Shown: positions 43,369 through 51,222 of the stretch, piece after piece
How the letters are laid out: each line of letters begins with the position of its first letter
Numbering within the stretch: the first letter of the stretch is position 1
DNA from: Flavihumibacter soli
GTDB taxonomy: Bacteria; Bacteroidota; Bacteroidia; Sphingobacteriales; Sphingobacteriaceae
Reading direction: 5' to 3'
Length of the DNA stretch: 64,000 bases
NCBI RefSeq assembly: GCF_010692725.1
Contig: NZ_JAAFZB010000092.1
Coordinates: 1-64,000, forward strand
Notes under the pieces: model-generated
Databases searched by the model: none
What the model saw: only the letters and a program-made list of their open reading frames with translations
Told to the model about the DNA's origin: nothing
Program-made: the position numbers and the translations under genes

Positions 43369-43755
43369 ATGAATCCAAAAAAGATATGGTCTAATCTAGC
43401 CGTCAGCGATTTAGATCGGACGACTAAATTTTATACTGAACTAGGATTTAGGTCCAATGGGAGGTCTAATGAACTGACCAGCTTTTTCTTCGGTGATGAT
43501 GATTTTGTCATGCACTTCTTTTTAAAGGACATACTCGAACCTGCAATGAAAGGTGAAATGGCCGACCCGCAAAGGGCAAACGAAGTTATATACACTCTTT
43601 CCGCTGAAAGCAAAGATCAGGCGGACAATTGGGCGAAGGAGATTGAGAGCGCTGGCGGAAAACTTATTTCCAGGCCTGAGGAATTTGGAAAAGGCTACTA
43701 TGGTTTTGTTTTTGCCGACCCGGATGGTCATAGGTTTAATGTCTTTTATATGTGA
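43369..43755 (+). CDS. VOC family (glyoxalase/bleomycin-resistance-like) protein
   Basis: 128 aa from Met at 43369. Vicinal-oxygen-chelate fold: IWSNLAVSDLDRTTKFYTELGF at the start, EVIYTLSAESKDQADNWAKEIESAGGKLI in the second half, and the terminal GFVFADPDGHRFNVFYM. Some metal-ligand residues of glyoxalase I are absent, so an enzyme role is uncertain. Confidence 0.85.
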   Translation: MNPKKIWSNLAVSDLDRTTKFYTELGFRSNGRSNELTSFFFGDDDFVMHFFLKDILEPAMKGEMADPQRANEVIYTLSAESKDQADNWAKEIESAGGKLISRPEEFGKGYYGFVFADPDGHRFNVFYM

Positions 43756-43789
43756 GATTTTTGGCAGGATGGAGGGGCCTGAACGCACA

Positions 43790-43985
43790 ATTAATCTCTT
43801 GCATCAGGGTTGACAATTCCCCGCGTTCTTTACCCCCGAACGGTAAACTCCAGATTCTGTTTTGGCTTGCCATAGGTGCGGTGCATACAACTTTGAAATC
43901 AGATCCAAATTAATATCTTGCATGACGGCTGACAGTTAAGTGCGTTTTCAAGCGCCGAACGGTAAGCCTCGGACGTTAGCGTCAT
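43790..43985. repeat. Two tandem copies of a 55-65 bp intergenic element
   Basis: Copy A 43796-43857 and copy B 43909-43972 share ATTAAT.TCTTGCAT, TTGACA/CTGACA, GCGTT and CGAACGGTAA. A third, weaker copy is at 48869-48922 (CTTGCTGTCAGGATGACG). Located between a VOC gene and the AT-rich YccA-like gene. Confidence 0.55.
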
Positions 43986-44036
43986 GCTATTACAGTCCGA
44001 CGTGGCGACAAAAACAACTTAAAAATCATATTTAAT

Positions 44037-44789
44037 ATGGCATTATTCAAATCAGGCAATCCAGCGTTAGACAAAGAGACCTTCAAGGACATTGAAAGAA
44101 TAGTTCAAGACGAGGAAGTAATGACTTTGCAGGGGACAGTTAATAAGACTGGCTTACTTTTACTTGCTGTTATTATACCAGCAATTTACACCTGGAACTT
44201 ATTTGCCTCAACAATGGACTTTAATGCAATTGCTCCTTTTTTCTGGACAGGTACTTTCGGTGGACTTGCAATTGCTTTCATTATAGTTTTCAACAAAGAA
44301 TGGTCTCCGGTCCTGGCACCTGTGTATTCCATATTACAAGGACTTTGTCTCGGTGGACTTTCTGCGGCTATGAACCTCAAGTTTCCTGGAATTGTATTAC
44401 AAGCACTTCTTTTGACTTTTGGCATTTGTGCCGTTCTACTTATTATTTACAAATTAAGAATAATAAGACCGACAGAAAACTTTAAGTTAATTGTAACTTC
44501 TGCTACAGCAGGTTTGGCTCTATATTACCTTGCAAGTCTGGGACTTTCTTTTACCGGAATTGAACTGCCATATATTCACGAAAACTCAACAGGAGGAATA
44601 ATTTTTAGTTTGTTTGCAGTAATACTCGCGTCAATGAATTTGGTTGTTGACTTTGATTTTATTGAGCAGGGTGCCGACAGTAAAGTTCCCAAATACATGG
44701 AATGGTATGGTGCATTTGGACTAATGGTTACGATTATTTGGTTGTATGTAGAGATTTTACGACTACTTGCTAAATCAAGAAAGAAATGA
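44037..44789 (+). CDS. Bax inhibitor-1/YccA-like membrane protein
   Basis: 250 aa with seven hydrophobic helices between about 40 and 245. Start resembles bacterial YccA-like proteins (GNPALDKETFKDIE, then VMTLQGTVNKTGLLLLAVI). The BI-1 family includes pH-gated calcium leak channels such as BsYetJ; the two closing Asp residues are in the VVDFDFIEQGAD region (about 205-215). The gene is more AT-rich than its neighbours, which suggests acquisition. Confidence 0.85.
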   Translation: MALFKSGNPALDKETFKDIERIVQDEEVMTLQGTVNKTGLLLLAVIIPAIYTWNLFASTMDFNAIAPFFWTGTFGGLAIAFIIVFNKEWSPVLAPVYSILQGLCLGGLSAAMNLKFPGIVLQALLLTFGICAVLLIIYKLRIIRPTENFKLIVTSATAGLALYYLASLGLSFTGIELPYIHENSTGGIIFSLFAVILASMNLVVDFDFIEQGADSKVPKYMEWYGAFGLMVTIIWLYVEILRLLAKSRKK

Positions 44790-44829
44790 GGCTGTCGCAC
44801 TGACACATTTAGGGGCAAAATAAGCACGT

Positions 44830-45546
44830 ATGAAGTCAAACTTTTTGGCCGCTGAATGGAGGAAACTGACAATTGCTAATTATTCGGTCGATCCGGATAT
44901 TCTCAGGTCTTATTTACCATACAAAACGGAACTGGACTTATGGAATAATAAGTGTTACGTAAGTCTGGTGGGTTTTAAATTTACTAATACCCGGCTTAAA
45001 GGTTTTAAAATCCCGTTTCATTCTGATTTTGAAGAAGTAAACCTTCGTTTTTATGTTCGCTACAAAGACTCCACCGGCTGGAAACGCGGAGTGACGTTCA
45101 TTAAAGAGTTTGTACCCAAACCAGCCCTTACTTTCGTGGCCAACTCGATCTACAGGGAAAAGTATGTAACGCTTCCAATGAAACACGCCTGGGACCTTAA
45201 TGAGGAGCGACTGTCCGTTTCCTATCACTGGCAGCAGGACGGTGCCTGGAATGATTTTAAGATAAATGCCCATCCTTTGCAAAATGAAATGATTTCGGGC
45301 AGTGAAGAAGAGTTTATTACGGAACATTACTGGGGATACACCCGGATAAATCCTTATTATACCTCAGAATACGGAGTGGAGCATCCCCGCTGGACAACAT
45401 ATACTGTGCAGCAGCATCAAATACTGGTCGACTTTGAAAGACTTTACGGTGCAGCGTTTGCTCATTTGGCCCATCAAACTCCGGATTCGGTTATGCTGGC
45501 AGAGGGCTCAGAGATTATTGTCCGGTCGGCAAACAAAATAACTTAG
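44830..45546 (+). CDS. DUF2071 (YqjF-like) protein
   Basis: 238 aa. DUF2071 features: FLAAEWRKLTIANYSVDPDIL, YLPYKTELDLWNNKCYVSLVGF, VNLRFYVRYKDSTGWKRGVTF, FITEHYWGYTR. The family resembles acetoacetate decarboxylase folds; function not established. It lies 40 bp after the YccA-like gene and could share its transcript. Confidence 0.85.
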   Translation: MKSNFLAAEWRKLTIANYSVDPDILRSYLPYKTELDLWNNKCYVSLVGFKFTNTRLKGFKIPFHSDFEEVNLRFYVRYKDSTGWKRGVTFIKEFVPKPALTFVANSIYREKYVTLPMKHAWDLNEERLSVSYHWQQDGAWNDFKINAHPLQNEMISGSEEEFITEHYWGYTRINPYYTSEYGVEHPRWTTYTVQQHQILVDFERLYGAAFAHLAHQTPDSVMLAEGSEIIVRSANKIT

Positions 45547-45733
45547 CTTCCTGTATTCGCTTGCTGAAGGCGCGAACGATGCCCCGTTGTACCTTGATGA
45601 GTGGGGAATTAATGCAGCTGAATATTAATGGTATATTTAATGATACGGATGGCCACTGGTTGAGGAATATTTGTTTGGATAACCAATTATTTATGAAAAT
45701 TGGATTGGCACATTAATTTAAAATATAAGTGAC

Positions 45734-46399
45734 ATGGACGAACAACAAAAAAACGGTCAGCAGCAAGCAACCCGATTCCTTATTTTTTCAGCTTCCTTAA
45801 GAACGGATTCGCTCAACACAAGGCTGGCAAAATTAGCTGCAAACCTGGTAGAAAAAAATGGAGGAGTGGTCGATTATGCAAACATGAGTGAGTTTGATTG
45901 CCCTTCTTTAAACCAGGACCTGGAAGTAAATGACTTCCATCCTCCAGGCGCGGAGGAGCTCCGCAAGCGGATCCTGGCAAACGATGCTTTTATCATCTCT
46001 TCTCCAGAATATAATGGTTCAATGCCGGGCCTTCTGAAAAACTCCATTGACTGGGTTTCAAGATTTCGTCCGCAGCCATTCAATGAACACCATGCTTTAC
46101 TCATGTCTGCTTCCCCTTCCATGGGTGGTGGTAACAAAGCCCTGTGGTCGTTGAGAATGCCTTTGGAACACCTGGGAGCAAGGGTCTTTCCGGATATGTT
46201 CTCATTAGCGACAGCACATAAAGCGTTTACACCCGAGGGTAAGATTGCCGATGAAACTTTGTTAATGCGTTTTGAGCAAAATCTTGTTGCCTTCATGCAG
46301 CTTGTTGAAGCCGCAAAACATTATCCATGTATTAAAAAGGCATGGGTGGAATTCTTGGGCGAAAAACCTGATCCTGCTACCGAACGAGTGGAGTACTAA
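45734..46399 (+). CDS. NADPH-dependent FMN reductase family protein
   Basis: 221 aa. Flavodoxin-like fold: FLIFSASLRTDSLNTRLAKLA (FMN phosphate loop), SPEYNGSMPGLLKNSIDWVSR (about 95-115) and a glycine-rich SASPSMGGGNKALWSLR segment near 130. Reduces flavins, quinones or similar with NADPH. Single gene. Confidence 0.85.
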   Translation: MDEQQKNGQQQATRFLIFSASLRTDSLNTRLAKLAANLVEKNGGVVDYANMSEFDCPSLNQDLEVNDFHPPGAEELRKRILANDAFIISSPEYNGSMPGLLKNSIDWVSRFRPQPFNEHHALLMSASPSMGGGNKALWSLRMPLEHLGARVFPDMFSLATAHKAFTPEGKIADETLLMRFEQNLVAFMQLVEAAKHYPCIKKAWVEFLGEKPDPATERVEY

Positions 46400-46520
46400 T
46401 TTATTTCTTGAAGTAAAAGCTAGGAACCAGAAAGTTCTTGTAACAGCGAATCTTCTACAAATCTTAAAGTTCCTGCTTCAAAATTAGGCCATTGAGGATA
46501 AGGGCTTTGTACATTAATCT

Positions 46521-46769
46521 AAGTTTGTCGCCTCATAGCCGGCGCGGCCTACTTCTTTTTTCTTGAAAAAAAAGAAGCAAAAATTCAAGGCTGCACAGCC
46601 TGGAGCTAAAAGTCCTAAAAACGGCTATGTGCAATTCGAAGCCGTGGTAACGTCAGTGAGGGATTGATTGGTTCTGCAACACTTCCCGAATTGCTTTCTG
46701 CAATGAGGTATTGAAAGTATCTACAGGCCGTTTTTAGAACTTTCTTAACGCTCCATCCTGTGAGGCCGG
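46521..46769. repeat. 249-bp structured element, copy 1
   Basis: Same length as copy 2 at 50314-50562 with high identity throughout (GTCGCCTCAT at the left, CAAGGCTGCACAGCCTGGAG in the middle, AACGCTCCATCCTGTGAGGC at the right). Predicted stems: 46552-46561 with 46568-46577 (10 bp, perfect), 46609-46625 with 46727-46743 (16 of 17 pairs), and smaller inner hairpins. No ORF. Confidence 0.85.
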
Positions 46770-46809
46770 GGAGACAGGTTACATCGAGCATTCTTGTGAA
46801 GCTTGTCCC

Positions 46810-47019
46810 TTAGACTACATTGATGCTGAAGGTATCGTTCGTTTCGATTTCCGGACGATCTTTCACCAAATTCAGCTTCCATCCCTGTGATATCCTGCGC
46901 TCCTTAAAATTCATCAGGGCAGAATCTTCCTCGTATCGACGAAAATCCTGATTGATAAAAAGTAGAAGTTCTGTTGTATTCTGCTTGCACTTTTTTAGTA
47001 GAATCTTACTAAGAAACCA
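46810..47019 (-). pseudogene. C-terminal gene fragment, unidentified
   Basis: An open stretch of 69 codons with no usable start reads KKCKQNTTELLLFINQD, FRRYEEDSALMNFKERR, ISQGWKLNLVKDRPEIETND, TFSINVV and stops. Composition is protein-like (charged and hydrophobic alternation), and it opens upstream into an 11-bp repeat with stops. Probably the tail of a lost gene; family unknown. Confidence 0.4.
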
Positions 47020-47062
47020 CTAGAAACTTACTAGAAAACTACTAGGAAACTACAAGAAAACC
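47010..47062. repeat. Eleven-base tandem repeats (ACTAGAAACTT)
   Basis: About five imperfect units: CTTACTAAGAAAC, CACTAGAAACTT, ACTAGAAAACT, ACTAGGAAACT, ACAAGAAAAC. Period is about 11, unlike the heptamer arrays. It sits at the upstream edge of the gene fragment. Confidence 0.6.
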
Positions 47063-47204
47063 CATCTTAGGGCTCAATGAAAAATTCAAGGTTTCGTTCT
47101 GAAATAGCTGTACGCGTTTGTTAATAATCCTGGATGTTTCTTCTAGGACATTCAGGCATACGGCAGGACACGAAAAAGCATCCCTTAGAGAAATTTTAGA
47201 CAAA

Positions 47205-47251
47205 TTTGCGTAGTTAAATAGCTACACTTATATTTGTAGTCAAATAGCTAC
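47205..47251 (+). promoter_or_regulatory. Promoter and paired operators of the ArsR operon
   Basis: TTTG (47205-47208), 20 bp, TATATTTG (47229-47236) form a full Bacteroidota promoter. Two near-identical 16-bp sites GTAGTTAAATAGCTAC (47210-47225) and GTAGTCAAATAGCTAC (47236-47251) lie one in the spacer and one over the predicted start site, 26 bp apart. Each is an imperfect palindrome with GTAG/CTAC ends. Strongly suggests autorepression. Confidence 0.75.
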
Positions 47252-47254
47252 GCA

Positions 47255-47578
47255 ATGAATTTAAGACGAGATGTATTCCAGGCTATAGCTGAACCGACAA
47301 GGAGGGCTATACTTCTTTTGCTTGCCTCGCAATCTATGACAGCCGGTGCGATAGCCGCAAACTTTGACACCGCAAGACCGACCGTTTCCAGGCACCTGCA
47401 AATACTCACAGAGTGTGAATTGCTTAAACAGGAACAAAACGGCAGGGAAATCTACTATCACATAAATGCGCAAAAAATGAAAGAAGTAGCCGACTTCATT
47501 GAGCCCTTCCGCCAAATGTGGGACGAGCGGTTTAACAAATTGGAGGACGTCATGAAAGCTTACAAATCAAAAAAATAA
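47255..47578 (+). CDS. ArsR-family winged-helix regulator
   Basis: 107 aa. Typical of the metal-independent ArsR type linked to SRPBCC proteins: [44 protein letters not shown] (recognition helix about 40-52), and the wing [18 protein letters not shown]. No Cys/His metal site. First gene of a three-gene operon (gap 6 bp to the next). Confidence 0.9.
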   Translation: MNLRRDVFQAIAEPTRRAILLLLASQSMTAGAIAANFDTARPTVSRHLQILTECELLKQEQNGREIYYHINAQKMKEVADFIEPFRQMWDERFNKLEDVMKAYKSKK

Positions 47579-47584
47579 AATACC

Positions 47585-48049
47585 ATGGAGCATAAAACGA
47601 AAATAGATGCCGAAGACGGGAAACAGGACTTAGTGATAACAAGAGAATTTGATCTGCCGCTAGACTTACTGTTCAAGGCTTATGTAGAACCAGAACTTGT
47701 TGAGCAATGGATGGGCACAAAAGTGGTAAAACTTGAAAGTAAAAAACACGGCAGCTACCAATTCATAACGACCGACCCCAAAGGTAACGAGCATGGCTTC
47801 AATGGGACCATCCACGAGTTTGTCCCTGATGAAAAAATCACCCGGACATTTGAAATGGAGAATACGGGTTTTCCAATCCAACTGGAGTTTTTAGAATTTC
47901 AAAAGCTAACCGACGACACAAGCAGACTTGTTATACACATCGTTTATAAATCAGTTACAGACCGGGACAATATGTTGAAACTGCCATTCTCCTATGGTAT
48001 CAACATGGCACATAATCGCTTACAGGAGATCCTAAACAAATTAAAATAA
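47585..48049 (+). CDS. SRPBCC/AHSA1-like protein
   Basis: 154 aa. Activator-of-Hsp90-like/SRPBCC fold: VITREFDLPLDLLFKAYVEPELVEQWMG at the start, GNEHGFNGTIHEFVPDEKITRTFE in the middle, FSYGINMAHNRLQEILNKL as terminal helix. Binds hydrophobic ligands in other members. Co-transcribed with ArsR and DoxX, an association common in Bacteroidota and other phyla. Confidence 0.85.
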   Translation: MEHKTKIDAEDGKQDLVITREFDLPLDLLFKAYVEPELVEQWMGTKVVKLESKKHGSYQFITTDPKGNEHGFNGTIHEFVPDEKITRTFEMENTGFPIQLEFLEFQKLTDDTSRLVIHIVYKSVTDRDNMLKLPFSYGINMAHNRLQEILNKLK

Positions 48050-48055
48050 TTCATT

Positions 48056-48439
48056 ATGGAAAAGAGAAACAGAATAATTTACTGGGCAAGTACCGGGTTT
48101 TTAGCTTTTGGTATGCTTGCACAAGGTATTACGCAAGTAACCCGGTCACAAGGCTTTGTTGACATACTTACTCAACTGGGCTATCCTCTCTATTTGTTAA
48201 CCATTATAGGAACCTGGAAAATTTTAGGTGTTATCGCAGTGCTGATCCCCAAATTTCCAATACTTAAAGAATGGGCTTATGCAGGCTTTTTCTTTGTCAT
48301 GTCCGGAGCCCTGTTTTCGCATCTTGCAATGGGTAGTTCTATCACTGAAACATTACCCTCATTGTTTCTTCTGATAGTGATTGGAGTTTCCTGGTACTTC
48401 AGACCCGCAGACAGGAAGCTGATCTCCGTTAATATATAA
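48056..48439 (+). CDS. DoxX-family membrane protein
   Basis: 127 aa with four transmembrane helices (about 7-27, 47-65, 72-92, 98-118). DoxX-like features: IYWASTGFLAFGMLAQGITQ, GTWKILGVIAVLIPKFPILKEWAYAGFF, SHLAMG. Last gene of the ArsR-SRPBCC-DoxX operon; 6-bp gap. Function unclear; possibly membrane redox or tolerance to toxic compounds. Confidence 0.85.
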   Translation: MEKRNRIIYWASTGFLAFGMLAQGITQVTRSQGFVDILTQLGYPLYLLTIIGTWKILGVIAVLIPKFPILKEWAYAGFFFVMSGALFSHLAMGSSITETLPSLFLLIVIGVSWYFRPADRKLISVNI

Positions 48440-48521
48440 ATGGATTGGTGTTTTTCTGCGAAATCTTAGGTTAGAGGAATATTCTGTACGTCAAATCTTA
48501 TTCTATTAATCATTAGTTCAG

Positions 48522-48545
48522 GTTCGTCGCCTCATTGCCGGCGGC
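48522..48545. repeat. Left-end fragment of the 249-bp element
   Basis: GTTCGTCGCCTCATTGCCGG matches the first 20 bp of the elements at 46521 and 50314, then identity stops. Confidence 0.55.
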
Positions 48546-48602
48546 CGGGGGAGTGCCAGCGAGACCAATTGTTCATTGAACATGAGGACTATTTGACTAC
48601 AT

Positions 48603-48774
48603 GATCCCGACGGGATCACAGGTTTATAGAAAATCAACCTGGCATTACCCTACGACCCTGAAGGGGTCGAACATTTCAAATTCCTTTTTGTATCATCTGG
48701 CGAACATTCTGCGACCCCTTCAGGGTCGATTGGATTGGCCATTTGTTCTAGAGACCTTCGATACCTTCGGCATC
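48603..48774. repeat. Mirror-nested REP quadruplet, family C, complete copy
   Basis: R1 48603-48632 (GATCCCGACGGGATCACAGG), R2 48651-48680 (ACGACCCTGAAGGGGTCGAA), R2' 48711-48731 (GCGACCCCTTCAGGGTCGAT), R1' 48746-48774 (TTCTAGAGACCTTCGATACC). R2/R2' are inverted with nearly perfect arms, R1/R1' are inverted at lower identity. The remaining 48.44-49.03 kb gap holds only a short end fragment and a weak copy of the 43.8 kb element. Confidence 0.85.
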
Positions 48775-49033
48775 GCAAAATTCTGTGAAGCCGGCATATA
48801 ATTTCATCAATCCTTGGCGGGCCGCGATTGCAGGAAAAAAATGCCAATGAACTGCGAAGAAGTATCTTGCTGTCAGGATGACGACTAAGTGCATTTTCCG
48901 CGCGTCGACCGGCGAGCCTGATTCAGAACTGATTATACGATCGTATCAAATTTACTTACTTTAGTACTGGGTGATAGGAATGCAAGCCTGATGGAACCTT
49001 TGGAATTGTTAAAGACTATTAAATAATCAAATT

Positions 49034-49531
49034 ATGCGATCATTATTTTACGTTTTGACAATAATTGTGCTATGTCTTTCATGTAAAAAAGACAATCAAA
49101 AAGCAGGGAAACCCGTTGAAATTTATCTGCTCAAAAACTATCAGCTGATGGCGGGAAAGTGCCAGGTAGACCCTTCAGCAAGTGTATTACAGGACATTCC
49201 CGCAATAAGAAACCAGGACATTTTAGAATATTCCGAAACGAAATACCAGTTTAAATTAACGAACGCTGCAATTCAAAAGGTAAAAGACTTAAGAGACTTT
49301 ACGCCATTTGCCGTGACTGTTGACAAGCAAGTCATTTATTATGGTTTTTTCAAACCAGGTATTTCAAGCTCTTCATGTGACCATTCAATTACCATGGATG
49401 TAGTCTGGGGATCTGATAAAATTTCAATGAAACTGGGCTATCCGGGACAAATGCAAGGTGTAATTATCGATGACCAGCGTAATAACCCTAATTTAATAAC
49501 AGCATTAAAAAACCAGGGGAAATTAGATTAA
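49034..49531 (+). CDS. Hypothetical lipoprotein
   Basis: 165 aa. Signal peptide with lipobox CLSC (Cys17). Mature part is of unknown family: EIYLLKNYQLMAGKCQVDPSA, LEYSETKYQFKLTNAAIQKVK, FTPFAVTVDKQVIYYGFFKPG, SSSCDHSITMDVVW. Two cysteines (about 47 and 117) may pair. Not recognised; AT-rich like the accessory genes nearby. Confidence 0.6.
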   Translation: MRSLFYVLTIIVLCLSCKKDNQKAGKPVEIYLLKNYQLMAGKCQVDPSASVLQDIPAIRNQDILEYSETKYQFKLTNAAIQKVKDLRDFTPFAVTVDKQVIYYGFFKPGISSSSCDHSITMDVVWGSDKISMKLGYPGQMQGVIIDDQRNNPNLITALKNQGKLD

Positions 49532-49616
49532 ACGGCCAGCAATAAATTGCTTTCCATTCCTAAATAAGACCCCAATTTACCTGTGATAACGACATCCTTC
49601 ATTGACAGATAATAAA

Positions 49617-50120
49617 ATGGAATTAAGATCAAAGGACAGTTACGAGACCTCCTTGCGTGAGTTTTTGAAGTTTGATATCTTAGTCATCTGCCCTAATTGT
49701 TCTAATCGAGCGATCGTAAAATCCGACAATTTCTCGTTTGGGAAACCTAACGAAGGTGCTATAAAAGTAATCTGTGTAAACTGTGGTTATAATAAACGTC
49801 TTTTAGAAAAACCTACTTCAGTTTTGTACGCTACAAATTCGAAAACAGTAACAGGAAGATATTATGTTATTGGCGGAGCATTTGATCCTTTCTTCTATTT
49901 ACCGTTGTGGTTAAAGACCGACTTTGAAGACAATACGCTGTGGGCCTATAACATGGAGCACCTCAACTTTCTCCGTGGGCACATTGAAGCAAAATTAAGG
50001 GAAAGGAACGGCCAGGAGCTTTCAAATAAAAGTTTAGGAAGCCGTCTGCCCAAATGGATGACAAGTAAGAGGAACAGGGAGCTTATATTAAAGAAGTTGA
50101 GTGAATTGCAAAATAAATAG
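49617..50120 (+). CDS. Zinc-ribbon hypothetical protein
   Basis: 167 aa from ATG at 49617 (the longer ORF begins at a TTG). One zinc-ribbon: CPNC near 29 and CVNCG near 57. The rest is soluble: TVTGRYYVIGGAFDPFFYLPLWLKTD, then a helical, basic C-terminus (LRGHIEAKLRERNGQELSNK, RLPKWMTSKRNRELILKKL). I know similar Bacteroidota hypotheticals but no function. Confidence 0.65.
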   Translation: MELRSKDSYETSLREFLKFDILVICPNCSNRAIVKSDNFSFGKPNEGAIKVICVNCGYNKRLLEKPTSVLYATNSKTVTGRYYVIGGAFDPFFYLPLWLKTDFEDNTLWAYNMEHLNFLRGHIEAKLRERNGQELSNKSLGSRLPKWMTSKRNRELILKKLSELQNK

Positions 50121-50147
50121 TGCGATAAATCCGTCGACTTCCGTATT

Positions 50148-50220
50148 GATCCCGAAGGGATCACAGGTCTATAGAAATAATCCAGGCAAATAACCACGAC
50201 CCTGAAGGGGTCGAACTTCA
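50148..50220. repeat. REP family C half copy (R1-R2 only)
   Basis: R1 50148-50178 (GATCCCGAAGGGATCACAGG) and R2 50196-50220 (ACGACCCTGAAGGGGTCGAA). The inverted half is missing, so it is either a truncated quadruplet or a half-unit. Confidence 0.75.
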
Positions 50221-50313
50221 CAACACTTTGTTGAATCGTAGGTCAACCGTTTCTGACCTCTAAAGGAGGGTAGGACCAAGGCAGTGCTAATAACTTCGAT
50301 TATACATAAATTT

Positions 50314-50562
50314 AAGTTCGTCGCCTCATGGCCGGCGAGGCCTATTTCTTTTCCCTTGATGGAAAAGAAACAAAAGATCAAGGCTGCACAGCCTGGAGCT
50401 AAAAGTTCTAACACCGGCTATCTGCAATTCGAAGCCGTGGGAATGGTTGTGGGATATTGATCGATATTGCAACACTTCCCCAATTGCTTTTTGTTGTGGG
50501 TTATTGAGAGTGTCTACATGCCGTTTTTAGAACTTTCTTAACGCTCCATCCTGTGAGGCCGG
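50314..50562. repeat. 249-bp structured element, copy 2
   Basis: Stems: 50345-50354 with 50361-50370 (10 bp, perfect) and 50402-50418 with 50520-50536 (15 of 17 pairs). Relative to copy 1 the first hairpin shows three compensated pairs (C-G to T-A; two T-A to C-G) and the same 6-nt loop length. Flanked on both sides by REP family C units. Confidence 0.85.
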
Positions 50563-50614
50563 AGAGAAACAACTGAAGCGAGTTTTTCTGTTGAAAATTC
50601 CGTTAGACTTTACT

Positions 50615-50788
50615 GATCTCGAAGGGATCACAGGTTTATAGAAATAACCAGCCACGATAACCACGACCCTGAAGGGGTCGAACATCACAAATACTTTTTT
50701 CGATCGTTTGGCGACCATTCTGCGAACCCTTCAGGTCGATTACAATTCGCGGGCAGGTATTCTACAAACCTTCGATACCTTCGGCATC
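50615..50788. repeat. Mirror-nested REP quadruplet, family C, second complete copy
   Basis: R1 50615-50645 (GATCTCGAAGGGATCACAGG), R2 50661-50684 (CACGACCCTGAAGGGGTCGA), R2' 50721-50740 (GCGAACCCTTCAGGTCGATT), R1' 50760-50788 (CAAACCTTCGATACCTTCGG). Same order and spacing as at 48.6 kb. Confidence 0.85.
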
Positions 50789-50851
50789 ATTCTGTCTTTA
50801 CCTTGACCATCCACTCACTATTATCTGACGATATACTAACAGCATCATAAT

Positions 50852-50995
50852 TAACACCAGGCAATTTCCGAAAGCAGCGGCATCATGCTGAACAAAATGA
50901 AAACCGGCGATGCGACAGCTCTCAATTACCCGGACAATGTGTTTGACATCATTTTGCTGCTGCGGACGCTCGATCATTTAACGCCCCAAAATTAA
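50852..50995 (+). pseudogene. Fragment of a SAM-dependent methyltransferase
   Basis: A 47-codon open stretch reads ISESSGIMLNKMK then GDATALNYPDNVFDIILLLR and TLDHLTPQN, stop. GDAxxLxYPDNxFDxI is the classic motif II-III region of class I methyltransferases; the SAM glycine loop and the rest are missing. Located in repeat DNA with no promoter. Decayed gene. Confidence 0.55.
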
Positions 50996-51222
50996 AATCG
51001 CAGAAAATTTGAGACTTATGTGAAAATAGTTGTGGGGTATCGGCTTTCGACAGCCCTATTTACAAACAGCTTCCTGTATTTTAAGGGGCGGTTCGCTTTT
51101 GTTTTACCGTTCCCTCAAAAATATCTACCGTTTACACATTAATTTGATGTTGTATGGAAAGAAATAGGTAATTTATAGTTCAAGCGATTTATTATAAATT
51201 AACTTCCACTAAACCAACTAAA

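Noticed and set aside
43796-43985. Integron attC site
   Set aside because: Although a GACGTTAGCG motif follows the second copy, no matching RYYYAAC partner lies at the right distance and no integrase gene is present. Kept only as a cassette-like hypothesis.
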